NCBI GenBank assembly: GCA_934526185.1
Contig: CAKTAA010000086.1
Coordinates: forward strand, 1 to 9,219
DNA length: 9,219 bases
Direction: 5' to 3'
Origin: an uncultured Eubacteriales bacterium
GTDB taxonomy: Bacteria; Bacillota; Clostridia; Oscillospirales; CAG-272
Under the pieces are notes generated by a model. That model was given only the letters and a program-made list of their open reading frames with translations, had not been told where the DNA came from and made no database searches. Shown one piece after another: positions 1 through 5,794 of this stretch. A program made the translations under genes and the position numbers. Position 1 is the stretch's first letter, and each line of letters begins with the position of its first letter.

Positions 1-257
1 ACCTGAACCTTTTTTCCATATTTGAACCAATAGAGAATCGCCACTGGAAATGAAACCAGATTTAACAAAAAAGTGATTCCTTTTCCATTAAACTGCATCT
101 GACACTTATACTGAAAATACGATCTTTCAATCTCATCTCGTGGATTTCCTAATTTAGCAATGTATTTTTTTTGTTTAATGACATCATATGAGAATAATGC
201 GTCTTGCCTTCTTTCCAAAAGAACAGCCATTTTACGCAGCATATCATTCATACCCAT
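1..257 (-). CDS. Unidentified protein, N-terminal 85 residues (cut by window edge)
   Basis: An open frame starts at ATG 257-255 and runs off the left edge of the window. It follows the glycosyltransferase stop by only two bases (TAATTATG), and an AAGGTGA ribosome site overlaps the end of that gene, so it is very probably the next gene of the glycan operon. The visible part begins MGMNDMLRKMAVLLERRQ, is charged and probably helical (residues 1-60), then has a hydrophobic stretch around residues 61-76 (ITFLLNLVSFPVAILYWF) that could be a membrane-associated or buried segment. An in-frame second Met at residue 3 is an alternative start. I do not recognise the family. By context it may be another glycan assembly or glycosyltransferase protein, but that is inference only. 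Confidence 0.6.
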   Translation of the reverse strand, partial: MGMNDMLRKMAVLLERRQDALFSYDVIKQKKYIAKLGNPRDEIERSYFQYKCQMQFNGKGITFLLNLVSFPVAILYWFKYGKKVQ

Positions 258-259
258 AA

Positions 260-1027
260 TTAACTCACCTTTTTAACGTACCGCACCTTTTTCCAGCATC
301 CATAAATTAAATTTTGTAAAGTCAAAAATAACGATGCAATACTATTCTTATTATCTGCTTCCTTGAATAACTTATAGTGCCATTTTACTAATTTTAAATA
401 GCCATGATTAGATATTGATCCTGACCGTTTTCTATACTGTGCCAGCACTTTATCATAATGATAACAGTTTGCCTTTTTGATTACTTTCAGCCACATGGCA
501 TAATCGTTATTCTTTTTAATGTCTGGAATTTGGATTAAACCAACTGCATCAGCGTCATACATAACCGTCAGACATCCCATCCAACAATAGTTATACATTC
601 CATGTTTGGAGATGCGTTTGGGTCCAGTCACACTTTTCCCGTTTACTTTTGACTCCTCATCTATCTCAACATAATTCGTGTATGAAAAGTGATAGTCATT
701 GTCTTTCATAAATAAAATTTGCTTTTGGAGCTTGTCCGCTTCCCACAAGTCATCACTATCCAAAAAGGCTATCCATTTGCCTTTAGCTTCTCGCAAAGCT
801 CGATTTCTCGACACCGCAGCACCGCTGTTAGTGTCATTTTTTATGTAACGTATCCGTTCATCTACAAGATATTGATTGACAACTTCATCTGTATTATCAG
901 TTGAACAATCATCTACAATGATAAGTTCCCATGCAGGGTACGACTGATCTAATACAGATTCTATTGTCTCTTTTATGAAACGCCCTGTATTATACGAAGG
1001 CATTATTATAGACACTAAATCATTCAT
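260..1027 (-). CDS. Family 2 glycosyltransferase (GT-A fold)
   Basis: This 255-residue cytoplasmic enzyme probably adds one sugar from a nucleotide-sugar donor to a lipid-linked surface glycan. It shows the GT2 signature: SIIMPSYN at residues 6-13, the nucleotide-binding VDDCSTDNT at 38-46, SGAAVSRNRAL at 68-78, the metal-binding LDSDD at 89-93, and NNDYAMWLKV at 173-182, whose Asp175 sits where the catalytic base is expected. The length suits a minimal GT-A domain with a short C-terminal extension. The C-terminus is basic (KKVRYVKKVS) with an amphipathic helix before it, consistent with peripheral membrane binding. The ATG is preceded by AGGA at 7 bases. It sits 111 bases after the acetyltransferase and 2 bases before the next gene. 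Donor and acceptor cannot be told from sequence. The gene is clearly more AT-rich than the genes upstream. Confidence 0.9.
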   Translation of the reverse strand: MNDLVSIIMPSYNTGRFIKETIESVLDQSYPAWELIIVDDCSTDNTDEVVNQYLVDERIRYIKNDTNSGAAVSRNRALREAKGKWIAFLDSDDLWEADKLQKQILFMKDNDYHFSYTNYVEIDEESKVNGKSVTGPKRISKHGMYNYCWMGCLTVMYDADAVGLIQIPDIKKNNDYAMWLKVIKKANCYHYDKVLAQYRKRSGSISNHGYLKLVKWHYKLFKEADNKNSIASLFLTLQNLIYGCWKKVRYVKKVS

Positions 1028-1057
1028 TTCATCTTCCTACCACTTCGTCAAATTTAT

Positions 1058-1088
1058 GCCACAAATACTTTACTACATATATTGTGGC
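1058..1088. repeat. Inverted repeat upstream of the glycosyltransferase
   Basis: The 7-bp arms GCCACAA (1058-1064) and TTGTGGC (1082-1088) are perfect inverse copies separated by 17 bases, in the 111-base gap between the acetyltransferase and glycosyltransferase genes. No T-run follows on either strand, so it is not a standard terminator. It could be a weak mRNA hairpin or a chance match. Confidence 0.3.
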
Positions 1089-1138
1089 GAGACATACATC
1101 CAAAGATTATTTCATACTCTTTCCATTTATCAAGGAAG

Positions 1139-1588
1139 TTAAGGATTACCCCCCCCCGACTTTTCAAGTATTCTACAGGGAACACCTACGGCAGTCGCTC
1201 CATCCGGTATATCTTTGTTGACTAACGTACAAGCACCAATCACCGCATTTTCGCCAATCGTCACTCCGTTTTTTCCGGATATAACGTTTGCCCTCATACC
1301 GATATATGCACCTTTTTTAATAGTAATAGGTGTATGTTGTTGATTCCGTCCGTGACAAGCGAAGAAAACCCCATATGAAATAATACAATCATCTTCCACC
1401 GTAAACATATGTGGCTCAAGGTCATCGAGATAGCATCTCATTCCAATGAACACATTTTTTCCGATGTTATATCCGCATAAGCGATAAAAGAAAATTCTCC
1501 AGCCATAAAGTACCATATGCGGGATGATTTTTGCACTCATCCATTTCCGGAAGAAAGCCTTTACTTTTTGCCAGATTGTCTTTTTCAT
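1139..1588 (-). CDS. Left-handed beta-helix (hexapeptide repeat) acetyltransferase
   Basis: A 149-residue acyltransferase of the WbbJ/maltose-acetyltransferase-like group, expected to transfer acetyl from acetyl-CoA to a sugar or nucleotide sugar of the surface glycan. Residues 1-35 are basic and helical. From about residue 40 hexapeptide repeats follow (YNIGKNVFIG, ITIKKGAYIG, VTIGENAVIG), with the catalytic-type His in FACHGRNQQH near residues 77-85. The tail AVGVPCRILEK is typical of the C-terminal end of this fold. It lacks the N-terminal Rossmann-like domain of PglD, so a PglD assignment is not supported by architecture. A GGAGG ribosome site lies at 1601-1605, 12 bases before the ATG, a slightly long spacing. 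The gene follows the sugar transferase by 22 bases. The last codons run through nine consecutive G, giving KSGGGNP after the conserved domain. Confidence 0.88.
   Translation of the reverse strand: MKKTIWQKVKAFFRKWMSAKIIPHMVLYGWRIFFYRLCGYNIGKNVFIGMRCYLDDLEPHMFTVEDDCIISYGVFFACHGRNQQHTPITIKKGAYIGMRANVISGKNGVTIGENAVIGACTLVNKDIPDGATAVGVPCRILEKSGGGNP
1149..1157. repeat. Homopolymer of nine C (nine G in the coding strand)
   Basis: Nine identical bases lie seven codons or fewer from the 3' end of the acetyltransferase. Slippage would alter only the tail: ten G would bring a TAA right after the glycines, while eight G would remove the stop and add about 28 residues to a TAA near 1053. The beta-helix domain ends before the tract, so effects on activity may be small. 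Confidence 0.95.
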
Positions 1589-1610
1589 AACCGTACACTT
1601 CCTCCCGTGT

Positions 1611-2306
1611 TTATACTCCTAATAAATCTTTTGCTTCCTCTTGCTTCTTTTCATAGGTTTCTTGATCCACTTTACCTTGCATCATCAACCAATCTCCAAA
1701 ATCCATATCACTGACCGTTCCTTCACGAACCGTATCACTTCTTTTGAGAACCTTTCCGACTGTCTGAAAGATAATCTTCATATCACCGAGAAAGGTAATT
1801 CCGCCGTCAATATATTGAAGATCATATTCAAATTTTCGTTCCCACGTTATGTTATTCCGTCCATTGATCTGTGCCAGTCCAGTCAGCCCGGGACGTTCAT
1901 TGTGACGTCTCCGTTGTTCTTCTGTCATAAACGTCATATCTCGGACAAGTTGGGGTCTTGGTCCGACTATTGAAATGTGTGCTAAGGCTATATTGGCTAA
2001 AGAGGGCAACTCGTCAAGGGAAGTGCTGCGAAGAAAGGCACCGTACTTTCCGAGACGCTGATCGTCGGGAAGAAGATTCCCATCCTTATCCTTTGCATTG
2101 CTCATGGTACGGAATTTGATTAACTTGAAAATCTTTTCCTTTCCGTCCTTGCCCTTTTTACCGGGTCTTGGCTGAAGAAAGAATGGATTTCCTTTCATAG
2201 CGATTGCACCAACCACAGTCAAGATCAACAGAACGGGAGACAACACAACCAAAGCTGTCACAGACAATATGAAATCTATCAATCTCTTAAAAAACTTTGC
2301 GTACAT
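1611..2306 (-). CDS. Bacterial sugar transferase (PglC/WcaJ-type phosphoglycosyl transferase)
   Basis: A 231-residue monotopic phosphoglycosyl transferase that moves a sugar-1-phosphate from a UDP-sugar to undecaprenyl phosphate, the first membrane step of glycan assembly. Residues 7-35 hold the KRLIDF motif and the hydrophobic re-entrant helix. PFFLQPRPGKKGK follows at 41-53, then FKLIKFRTMSN (60-70), TSLDELPSL (95-103) with the catalytic Asp98-Glu99 dyad, SIVGPRP (112-118) and RPGLTGLAQINGRN (138-151). The length fits the small PglC-like class. The segment just before SIVGPRP reads NIALAHI, where most relatives have a G-D pair, a mild oddity. I chose ATG 2306 because GAGGA lies 7 bases upstream; the longer TTG start at 2324 would bury that site. 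It follows the aminotransferase by 20 bases and is probably co-transcribed with it. Confidence 0.93.
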   Translation of the reverse strand: MYAKFFKRLIDFILSVTALVVLSPVLLILTVVGAIAMKGNPFFLQPRPGKKGKDGKEKIFKLIKFRTMSNAKDKDGNLLPDDQRLGKYGAFLRSTSLDELPSLANIALAHISIVGPRPQLVRDMTFMTEEQRRRHNERPGLTGLAQINGRNNITWERKFEYDLQYIDGGITFLGDMKIIFQTVGKVLKRSDTVREGTVSDMDFGDWLMMQGKVDQETYEKKQEEAKDLLGV

Positions 2307-2313
2307 TATGTAT

Positions 2314-2318
2314 TCCTC
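2314..2318 (-). promoter_or_regulatory. Ribosome binding site deciding the sugar transferase start
   Basis: GAGGA on the minus strand lies 7 bases before ATG 2306. It overlaps the codons of a possible TTG start at 2324 and so favours the shorter protein. Confidence 0.7.
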
Positions 2319-2326
2319 ATTCAAAT

Positions 2327-3592
2327 TTAATTAAAACAGCTTCTGATAATCTCAATAACCTTGTTCTGTTCCTCAGCCGTCATCTTATTGTCAGACGGCA
2401 AGCACAAGCCACGTTCAAAAATATCCGAACCAACATCTACACAACCGCCTGCGATATAAGCATTGGTTCTACAATGTCCGCTACCTTCACGGGTTATAAA
2501 TTCGTGCATACGATACATCGGCTGCATATGCATCGGCTTCCAGATCGGTCTGCCTTCTGCATTATACTTTGCAAGTGTTTCAAGGATTTCCGTAGGACAA
2601 GTCTTGCCCTTTTCGGATATGTAAAGTGCCTTTGAATCGTCTCTGACCTGCTTGCACATATAATCCTTGTCGATGATCATAGCCGACAGCCAATAGTTCG
2701 GCTCGGTGCCGTCCATGATCGGATTCATCTGCACGGGTAAGTCCTTGAAGCCGTCACGGTAACGCTCATAGATTGCCTTTTTCTGTGCAATGTGTTCCTC
2801 CAAATACGGATACTGACCACGCACAACACCTGCGATCACGTTGCTCATGCGGTAGTTATAGCCGACTTCCTCATGCTGATACCAGGGGGCATTTTCTCTT
2901 GCTTGAGTTGACCATTTACGAGCTTTGTTTGCCACCTCAATATCATTAGTCAGCAAACAGCCGCCTGCAGAACCGGTTATGATTTTATTTCCGTTGTAGC
3001 TGATGGCAGAATAGTCACCGAAGGAACCACACTGCTTGCCGTGAATAGTTGCCCCCATCGCTTCGGCGGCATCCTCAATCAGAAGTGCGCCATGCTTCTC
3101 GCAGATTTCCTTAATCAAATCCATGCGTCCGGGGAAACCGTACAGTTCAGCGGATACCACCAATTTTACATCGGGGTACATTTCAAACGCTTTTTCCAAA
3201 GCTACAGGATCCATATTCCAAGATTTAGCTTCGGTATCAATGAACACGGGAATACCGCCCTCATATACAACGGGATTTAACGTGGCGTCAAAGGTCATGT
3301 CGGAGCAGAACACACGCTTGCCCTCCAATGCACCGTGACTGATTGCAGGTTTGCCGTACAAAGTCTCGCTTGCGTGTTTTACTGCCAAATGAAGTGCTGC
3401 AGTACAGCAAGACAAACCGACCGCATATTTCATATCTGCTTTTTCGGCGGCGATTTTCTCAACCTCGTTGATATTCTCACCGATTGTACTCATCCAGTTT
3501 GTATCATAAGCCTGCTGAACATATTTCAATTCATCACCATGCATTGTCGGTGTAGCAAGCCATACTTTATTTTTGAATGCTTCAATCTTCAT
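2327..3592 (-). CDS. DegT/DnrJ/EryC1/StrS-family aminotransferase (PglE-like)
   Basis: A 421-residue PLP-dependent sugar aminotransferase, likely converting a UDP-4-keto-6-deoxy-HexNAc to the 4-amino sugar with glutamate as amino donor. Family motifs are in order: WLATPTMHGDELKYVQQAYD (11-30), LSCCTAALHLA (60-70) in the phosphate-binding region, LLIEDAAEAMG (170-180) whose Asp174 should hold the pyridine nitrogen, and SYNGNKIITGSAGG (198-211) with the PLP-binding Lys203. WKPMHMQPMY (351-360) and GLCLPSDNKMT (395-405) are typical of the C-terminal half. The frame is open up to 3673, but ATG 3592 is preferred: AGAGGA lies 8 bases before it, and the 27 codons further upstream overlap the remnant of a broken gene and look unlike the family. 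The next gene is a sugar transferase, matching the PglE-PglC pairing; the upstream dehydratase-like gene is a pseudogene. Confidence 0.93.
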   Translation of the reverse strand: MKIEAFKNKVWLATPTMHGDELKYVQQAYDTNWMSTIGENINEVEKIAAEKADMKYAVGLSCCTAALHLAVKHASETLYGKPAISHGALEGKRVFCSDMTFDATLNPVVYEGGIPVFIDTEAKSWNMDPVALEKAFEMYPDVKLVVSAELYGFPGRMDLIKEICEKHGALLIEDAAEAMGATIHGKQCGSFGDYSAISYNGNKIITGSAGGCLLTNDIEVANKARKWSTQARENAPWYQHEEVGYNYRMSNVIAGVVRGQYPYLEEHIAQKKAIYERYRDGFKDLPVQMNPIMDGTEPNYWLSAMIIDKDYMCKQVRDDSKALYISEKGKTCPTEILETLAKYNAEGRPIWKPMHMQPMYRMHEFITREGSGHCRTNAYIAGGCVDVGSDIFERGLCLPSDNKMTAEEQNKVIEIIRSCFN

Positions 3593-3600
3593 ATATCTAT

Positions 3601-3606
3601 TCCTCT
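3601..3606 (-). promoter_or_regulatory. Ribosome binding site deciding the aminotransferase start
   Basis: AGAGGA on the minus strand lies 8 bases before ATG 3592. It supports this start over the upstream in-frame ATG at 3673. Confidence 0.65.
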
Positions 3607-3629
3607 GTTCTTCATATCCTCCAACTTGT

Positions 3630-3958
3630 TTCAATACCGCAACAAACTTTTTCGTTGACACCTTTTGCACCATGTAAATCTCTCAAATATCATTTGTCCG
3701 GCAGCACCGGCACCGATTAACATAAACCGGCTGGCTATTGTTTTCTGCAATGCTCTCAATTCTTTTGTTTCGCTCCAACAAAATAAATCTGTATGCGAAC
3801 CTAATAAACAGGGTAATAAGGAATTAAACTGTAACGCCAACAATGTAATATGTGATAGGCATTCTTTCAAAGAGAACAGAAATACCTATAGCGTGAAGCA
3901 AGCCTAAAATTTCTGAACTTACTGCAATTCTTTCCAGTTCGATAGTATCTTCGCCACA
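3630..3958 (-). pseudogene. Remnant of a CapD/PglF-type membrane nucleotide-sugar 4,6-dehydratase
   Basis: Pieces of one protein are spread over three frames. The frame starting near 3958 reads EDTIELERIAV then the hydrophobic ISVLFERMPITYYIVGVTV, meets TAA at 3826-3824 (probably a former CAA Gln), and continues FLITLFIRFAYRFILLERNKR, the usual last transmembrane helix of this family. A shift near 3735-3775 moves to a second frame carrying FMLIGAGAAGQMI, the Rossmann GxGxxG at about 3714-3697. A further shift near 3670 leads to AKGVNEKVCCGIE, matching the strand that follows in CapD proteins. The first membrane helices and the whole catalytic dehydratase domain are absent. The intact family dehydrates UDP-GlcNAc to the 4-keto-6-deoxy sugar, the substrate of the aminotransferase next door. 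The fragment cannot be active. The identification rests on family motifs recalled from memory. Confidence 0.72.
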
Positions 3959-4043
3959 GATTGGGAATCCCCGATTTTATCTGTACAAGCATATAGGTGT
4001 GGTTTGCATCGTTTGGAAAATTGAACATAAATTTGATGGTCAT
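3867..4043 (-). CDS. Short chimeric ORF with a strong ribosome site
   Basis: ATG 4043 opens 58 codons to TGA at 3869-3867, six bases downstream of a near-perfect AAGGAGGT site. The first 30 or so residues (MTIKFMFNFPNDANHTYMLV...) match no family I recognise and do not look like the N-terminus of a CapD protein. After the LWR triplet near 3959-3951 the frame runs out of register over the CapD remnant. The simplest reading is that the start of some other gene was fused by deletion to the broken dehydratase. It may still be translated, since the start signals are good, but the product is probably meaningless. Confidence 0.3.
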   Translation of the reverse strand: MTIKFMFNFPNDANHTYMLVQIKSGIPNLWRRYYRTGKNCSKFRNFRLASRYRYFCSL

Positions 4044-4049
4044 GAGTTA

Positions 4050-4056
4050 CCTCCTT
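4050..4056 (-). promoter_or_regulatory. Strong ribosome binding site of the chimeric ORF
   Basis: AAGGAGG (followed by T) on the minus strand is six bases before ATG 4043. It is among the best Shine-Dalgarno matches in the window, yet it leads into a short broken frame. Confidence 0.6.
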
Positions 4057-4108
4057 CTGCAACTTTTTTGGCAAAATTCGTATTCCTAAAACGATAAAAT
4101 CCGGATAC

Positions 4109-4123
4109 TCTGTGTATCACAGA
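4109..4123. repeat. Operator-like palindrome TCTGTG-N3-CACAGA
   Basis: A perfect 6-bp inverted repeat with a 3-base centre begins 11 bases downstream of the possible -10 hexamer at 4135-4140. That is where a repressor site or a small 5' UTR hairpin might sit. No regulator gene is visible nearby. Confidence 0.35.
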
Positions 4124-4134
4124 CTGCACAAAAC

Positions 4135-4162
4135 CTTATATTGCATTGTATCTATCCGACAA
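4135..4162 (-). promoter_or_regulatory. Possible sigma-A type promoter
   Basis: On the minus strand TTGTCG (4162-4157, four of six consensus matches) is followed after 16 bases by TATAAG (4140-4135, five of six). Downstream come a palindrome and then a strong ribosome site at 4056-4050. It could drive the left glycan operon through the remnant region. In AT-rich DNA such matches are common, so this is tentative. Confidence 0.35.
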
Positions 4163-4216
4163 ATTCGGTTTTTATGTAGTCATCATCTTACTTATTTTCC
4201 TTTACAGAACGACGAA

Positions 4217-4246
4217 TAGCCGAGTGATGATTTCCATCCTCGGCTA
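4217..4246. repeat. 8-bp inverted repeat (hairpin)
   Basis: TAGCCGAG (4217-4224) and CTCGGCTA (4239-4246) are perfect inverse copies around a 14-base loop. No T-run follows on the minus strand, so it is not a standard terminator for leftward transcription. A role as binding site or recombination relic is possible. Confidence 0.45.
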
Positions 4247-4316
4247 ATTCAACCTCCTTATCAAATTTTGTACGCTTATCAGATTGGGTAAAAATAAGCA
4301 ATCAAGAAGCCATTTT

Positions 4317-4334
4317 GACTTTCCAGACTTTCCA
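4317..4334. repeat. Perfect 9-bp tandem duplication
   Basis: GACTTTCCA occurs twice head to tail (4317-4325 and 4326-4334) in the gene-free stretch. A 9-bp direct repeat can be a target-site duplication or a slippage product; with no element between the copies, slippage or exact excision are both open. Confidence 0.55.
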
Positions 4335-4440
4335 AAGGCTGATTACCGCCTTTTCCAACCTCGTACAAAACCTCATAGCGAAATTGAGTTAACCATGACA
4401 CACCCTTGAAAAATCAGCTTTTTTCTTGGCTGTATCTATT

Positions 4441-4757
4441 TTTCCCGCGTAAAATATTAAGAAGCTGGGGCAGCTCATCCATTTTGGTAGCTCTGAGAAA
4501 ACTGCCGAATGGAAATATGCGATCAGTATCTGCTTTGAAGCAGTTTTCATTTGTGCCCTTAGCCAGACGCATTGACCGAAATTTAAACATTCTGAATTCT
4601 TTATTATTTTTACCAACCCTGTGAGCCAGATAAAAATATGGCCCGGGATCAGAACATTTAATACCGAGCATCGCAATCAGCCATAAAGGAACGGTGAAAT
4701 AATTCCAATAAGAGAACAAGTGATATCGAACAGACGCTTAAATAAAAAGATACAACA
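4441..4757 (-). pseudogene. Broken bacterial sugar transferase (phosphoglycosyl transferase)
   Basis: The N-terminal part FLFKRLFDITCSLIGIISP lies in the frame running through 4757-4690, the usual membrane-entry segment of these enzymes. That frame meets TGA near 4680. A shift in the stretch 4681-4700 leads to the frame carrying LWLIAMLGI, HRVGKNNKEFRMFKFRSM (about 4625-4570) and RATKMDELPQLLNILRGK ending at 4441, with the catalytic Asp-Glu pair in MDELPQ. The expected SIVGPRP and everything after it are missing; the frame ends NRYSQEKS then stop at 4414. It is a different, more canonical member of the same family as the intact enzyme at 1611-2306, so this locus once held a second initiating transferase. 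Its N-terminus runs in frame from the broken deacetylase, suggesting a fusion by deletion. Confidence 0.8.
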
Positions 4758-5280
4758 CATTCTTCTAAATACACATTCAAACGCTTCGGCGTAATTACAT
4801 CCTGCCTGCACGCCTCTGCAGGCTGCTAAACCGTCCGGCGCTTTTTCTGAGCGGGGATGAGGATAAGGCCTTGATTTTTAGTGCGATGCCTTCCTTTCGC
4901 TGAAACAGTCTGGATGCTGCCTGAGCGGCATATGAAGTCATTACATGATCGTTATTGGTGTCAGACGGATGATGCGTCACAATCGCATTTGCCTGAAAGG
5001 CTTCTATGCAGCCTTCAATAAACTGAACAAGTTTAAGATGAGGGATCGTGTTCATCTGTATATTTGGGAAATCGCCATGATATACTTTTGATACGCCGAG
5101 TAAACCCATTGCTGTGTTCTGATCCTCCGCCAGGGTTGCGGAAATATTGGATCTTACCGCAGCATGATTCGCCATTGTACAAACGGCGACGTGATTCCCA
5201 TCTTTGATAAGCTTATATATTGTTGCTCCGGCTCCGAGAACTTCATCATCCGGATGCGCTACCACAAATAAATAATTCAT
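4758..5280 (-). pseudogene. Broken PIG-L/LmbE-family deacetylase
   Basis: PIG-L enzymes are zinc-dependent hydrolases that remove N-acetyl groups from sugars. ATG 5280, with AAGGA 7 bases upstream, opens 161 codons. AHPDDE (8-13) gives the zinc ligands His9 and Asp12 and the base Asp11, and THHPSDTNNDH (102-112) gives the third ligand His112. After residue about 133 (RLFQRKEGIA) the family's next block is absent: the frame jumps to LKIKAL, which belongs some 40 residues later. It then leaves the family, ending at TAA 4797-4795. The true C-terminus is in another frame from 4868 to 4758, where PYPHPRSEKAP and GCNYAEAFECVFRRM are read. At least two deletions, one causing a frameshift, therefore lie here. 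The zinc site is kept, but a folded enzyme is unlikely. It lies 50 bases after the peptidase gene, across a change in base composition. Confidence 0.82.
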
Positions 5281-5300
5281 TTTAACTTCCTTGAATTAAG

Positions 5301-5314
5301 CAATATTTATATTG
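5301..5314. repeat. AT-rich palindrome at the RiPP/glycan boundary
   Basis: CAATAT-TT-ATATTG is a perfect 14-base inverted repeat in the 50-base gap between the peptidase gene and the broken deacetylase. It sits where GC-rich sequence gives way to AT-rich sequence. No T-run makes it a terminator. It could be a binding site or simply low-complexity DNA. Confidence 0.35.
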
Positions 5315-5330
5315 GTTCTGTTTTTTTCGA

Positions 5331-5792
5331 TCACTGCCGGTTCTTTTTCCTGAAAAGCCGCAGCAGGCTTATCAGGAAAGGCCGAAACGGACGTGTGGGA
5401 TACCAGCAGATATTCCACAGTCTCAGCTTCAGGCCGCGGCAGGCCAGCCGTTTTCCGTTCCGCAGGCATTCTGCTGCCGCTGCGATAGCCTGACTGCATT
5501 CAATTTGCTCGCACCATGCCTGGGCGTCTCCGTTCATTATAAGCCTTCCGCCCGGCAAGACCTTTCTGATTCGGTGTAAAAGGATCGCGCCGTTTTCCCT
5601 ACGATACAGTAAAATGGTGCCGCGTCTGAAATCTGCTGGGCGGCAGCGCCGCAATTGGACATAATCACGGTTCGGCCGCAAACTTGGAGTCATGCTTCCG
5701 CCCGTAACCGCAACTAACGCCGTTCCTTTTTTCTGAAACGCTTCCTCCAAAGCGTCCAGAAACTCCTCTGCCTGTAAGGTATTTGTTTTCAA
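5331..5792 (-). CDS. S24/S26-family peptidase (Ser-His type), RiPP-associated
   Basis: A 153-residue protein of the signal-peptidase/LexA-like serine peptidase group that often accompanies PqqD and HprK-like genes. VTGGSMTPSLRPNRDYVQL begins at residue 29 and contains the nucleophile Ser33. RRGTILLYRRENGAILLHRI (56-75) carries His73 where ER- and SipW-type signal peptidases use His instead of the bacterial Lys. MNGDA (86-90) matches the GD box. No N-terminal membrane anchor is seen; the C-terminus is hydrophobic then basic (ISLLRLFRKKNRQ) and may touch the membrane. The start is TTG 5792-5790, two bases after the kinase-like stop; an in-frame TGA at 5801-5799 rules out an ATG upstream, though CTG 5798 or an internal TTG cannot be excluded. 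By context it may trim the precursor leader, which is inference. Confidence 0.82.
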   Translation of the reverse strand: MKTNTLQAEEFLDALEEAFQKKGTALVAVTGGSMTPSLRPNRDYVQLRRCRPADFRRGTILLYRRENGAILLHRIRKVLPGGRLIMNGDAQAWCEQIECSQAIAAAAECLRNGKRLACRGLKLRLWNICWYPTRPFRPFLISLLRLFRKKNRQ

Positions 5793-5794
5793 AT

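Larger units (their letters stand above)
4044..4440 (-). other. Region without a clear gene, between two glycan pseudogenes
   Basis: No convincing gene lies here. Short open stretches exist, for example a minus-strand frame 4301-4188 starting at TTG and ending with a hydrophilic KFDKEVELAEDGNHH segment, but none belongs to a family I recognise and none has a good start. A second AAGGAGG at 4253-4259 has no well-spaced long frame after it. The region also holds a possible promoter, two inverted repeats and a tandem repeat, listed separately. It may be the scar of an insertion, or the former regulatory region of the glycan operon. Confidence 0.5.

Noticed and set aside
1058..1088. Rho-independent terminator between acetyltransferase and glycosyltransferase
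   Set aside because: The stem is only 7 bp with a 17-base loop and no T-run follows on either strand.
1139..1588. PglD-type acetyltransferase
   Set aside because: At 149 residues it lacks the N-terminal nucleotide-sugar-binding domain of PglD; only a generic beta-helix acetyltransferase is supported.
3593..3673. Longer start of the aminotransferase at ATG 3673
   Set aside because: The 27 extra codons overlap the CapD remnant in another frame, and a ribosome site is correctly placed for ATG 3592.
4389..4676. 95-codon minus-strand frame
   Set aside because: It overlaps the sugar transferase remnant out of frame; the recognisable motifs are in the other frame.
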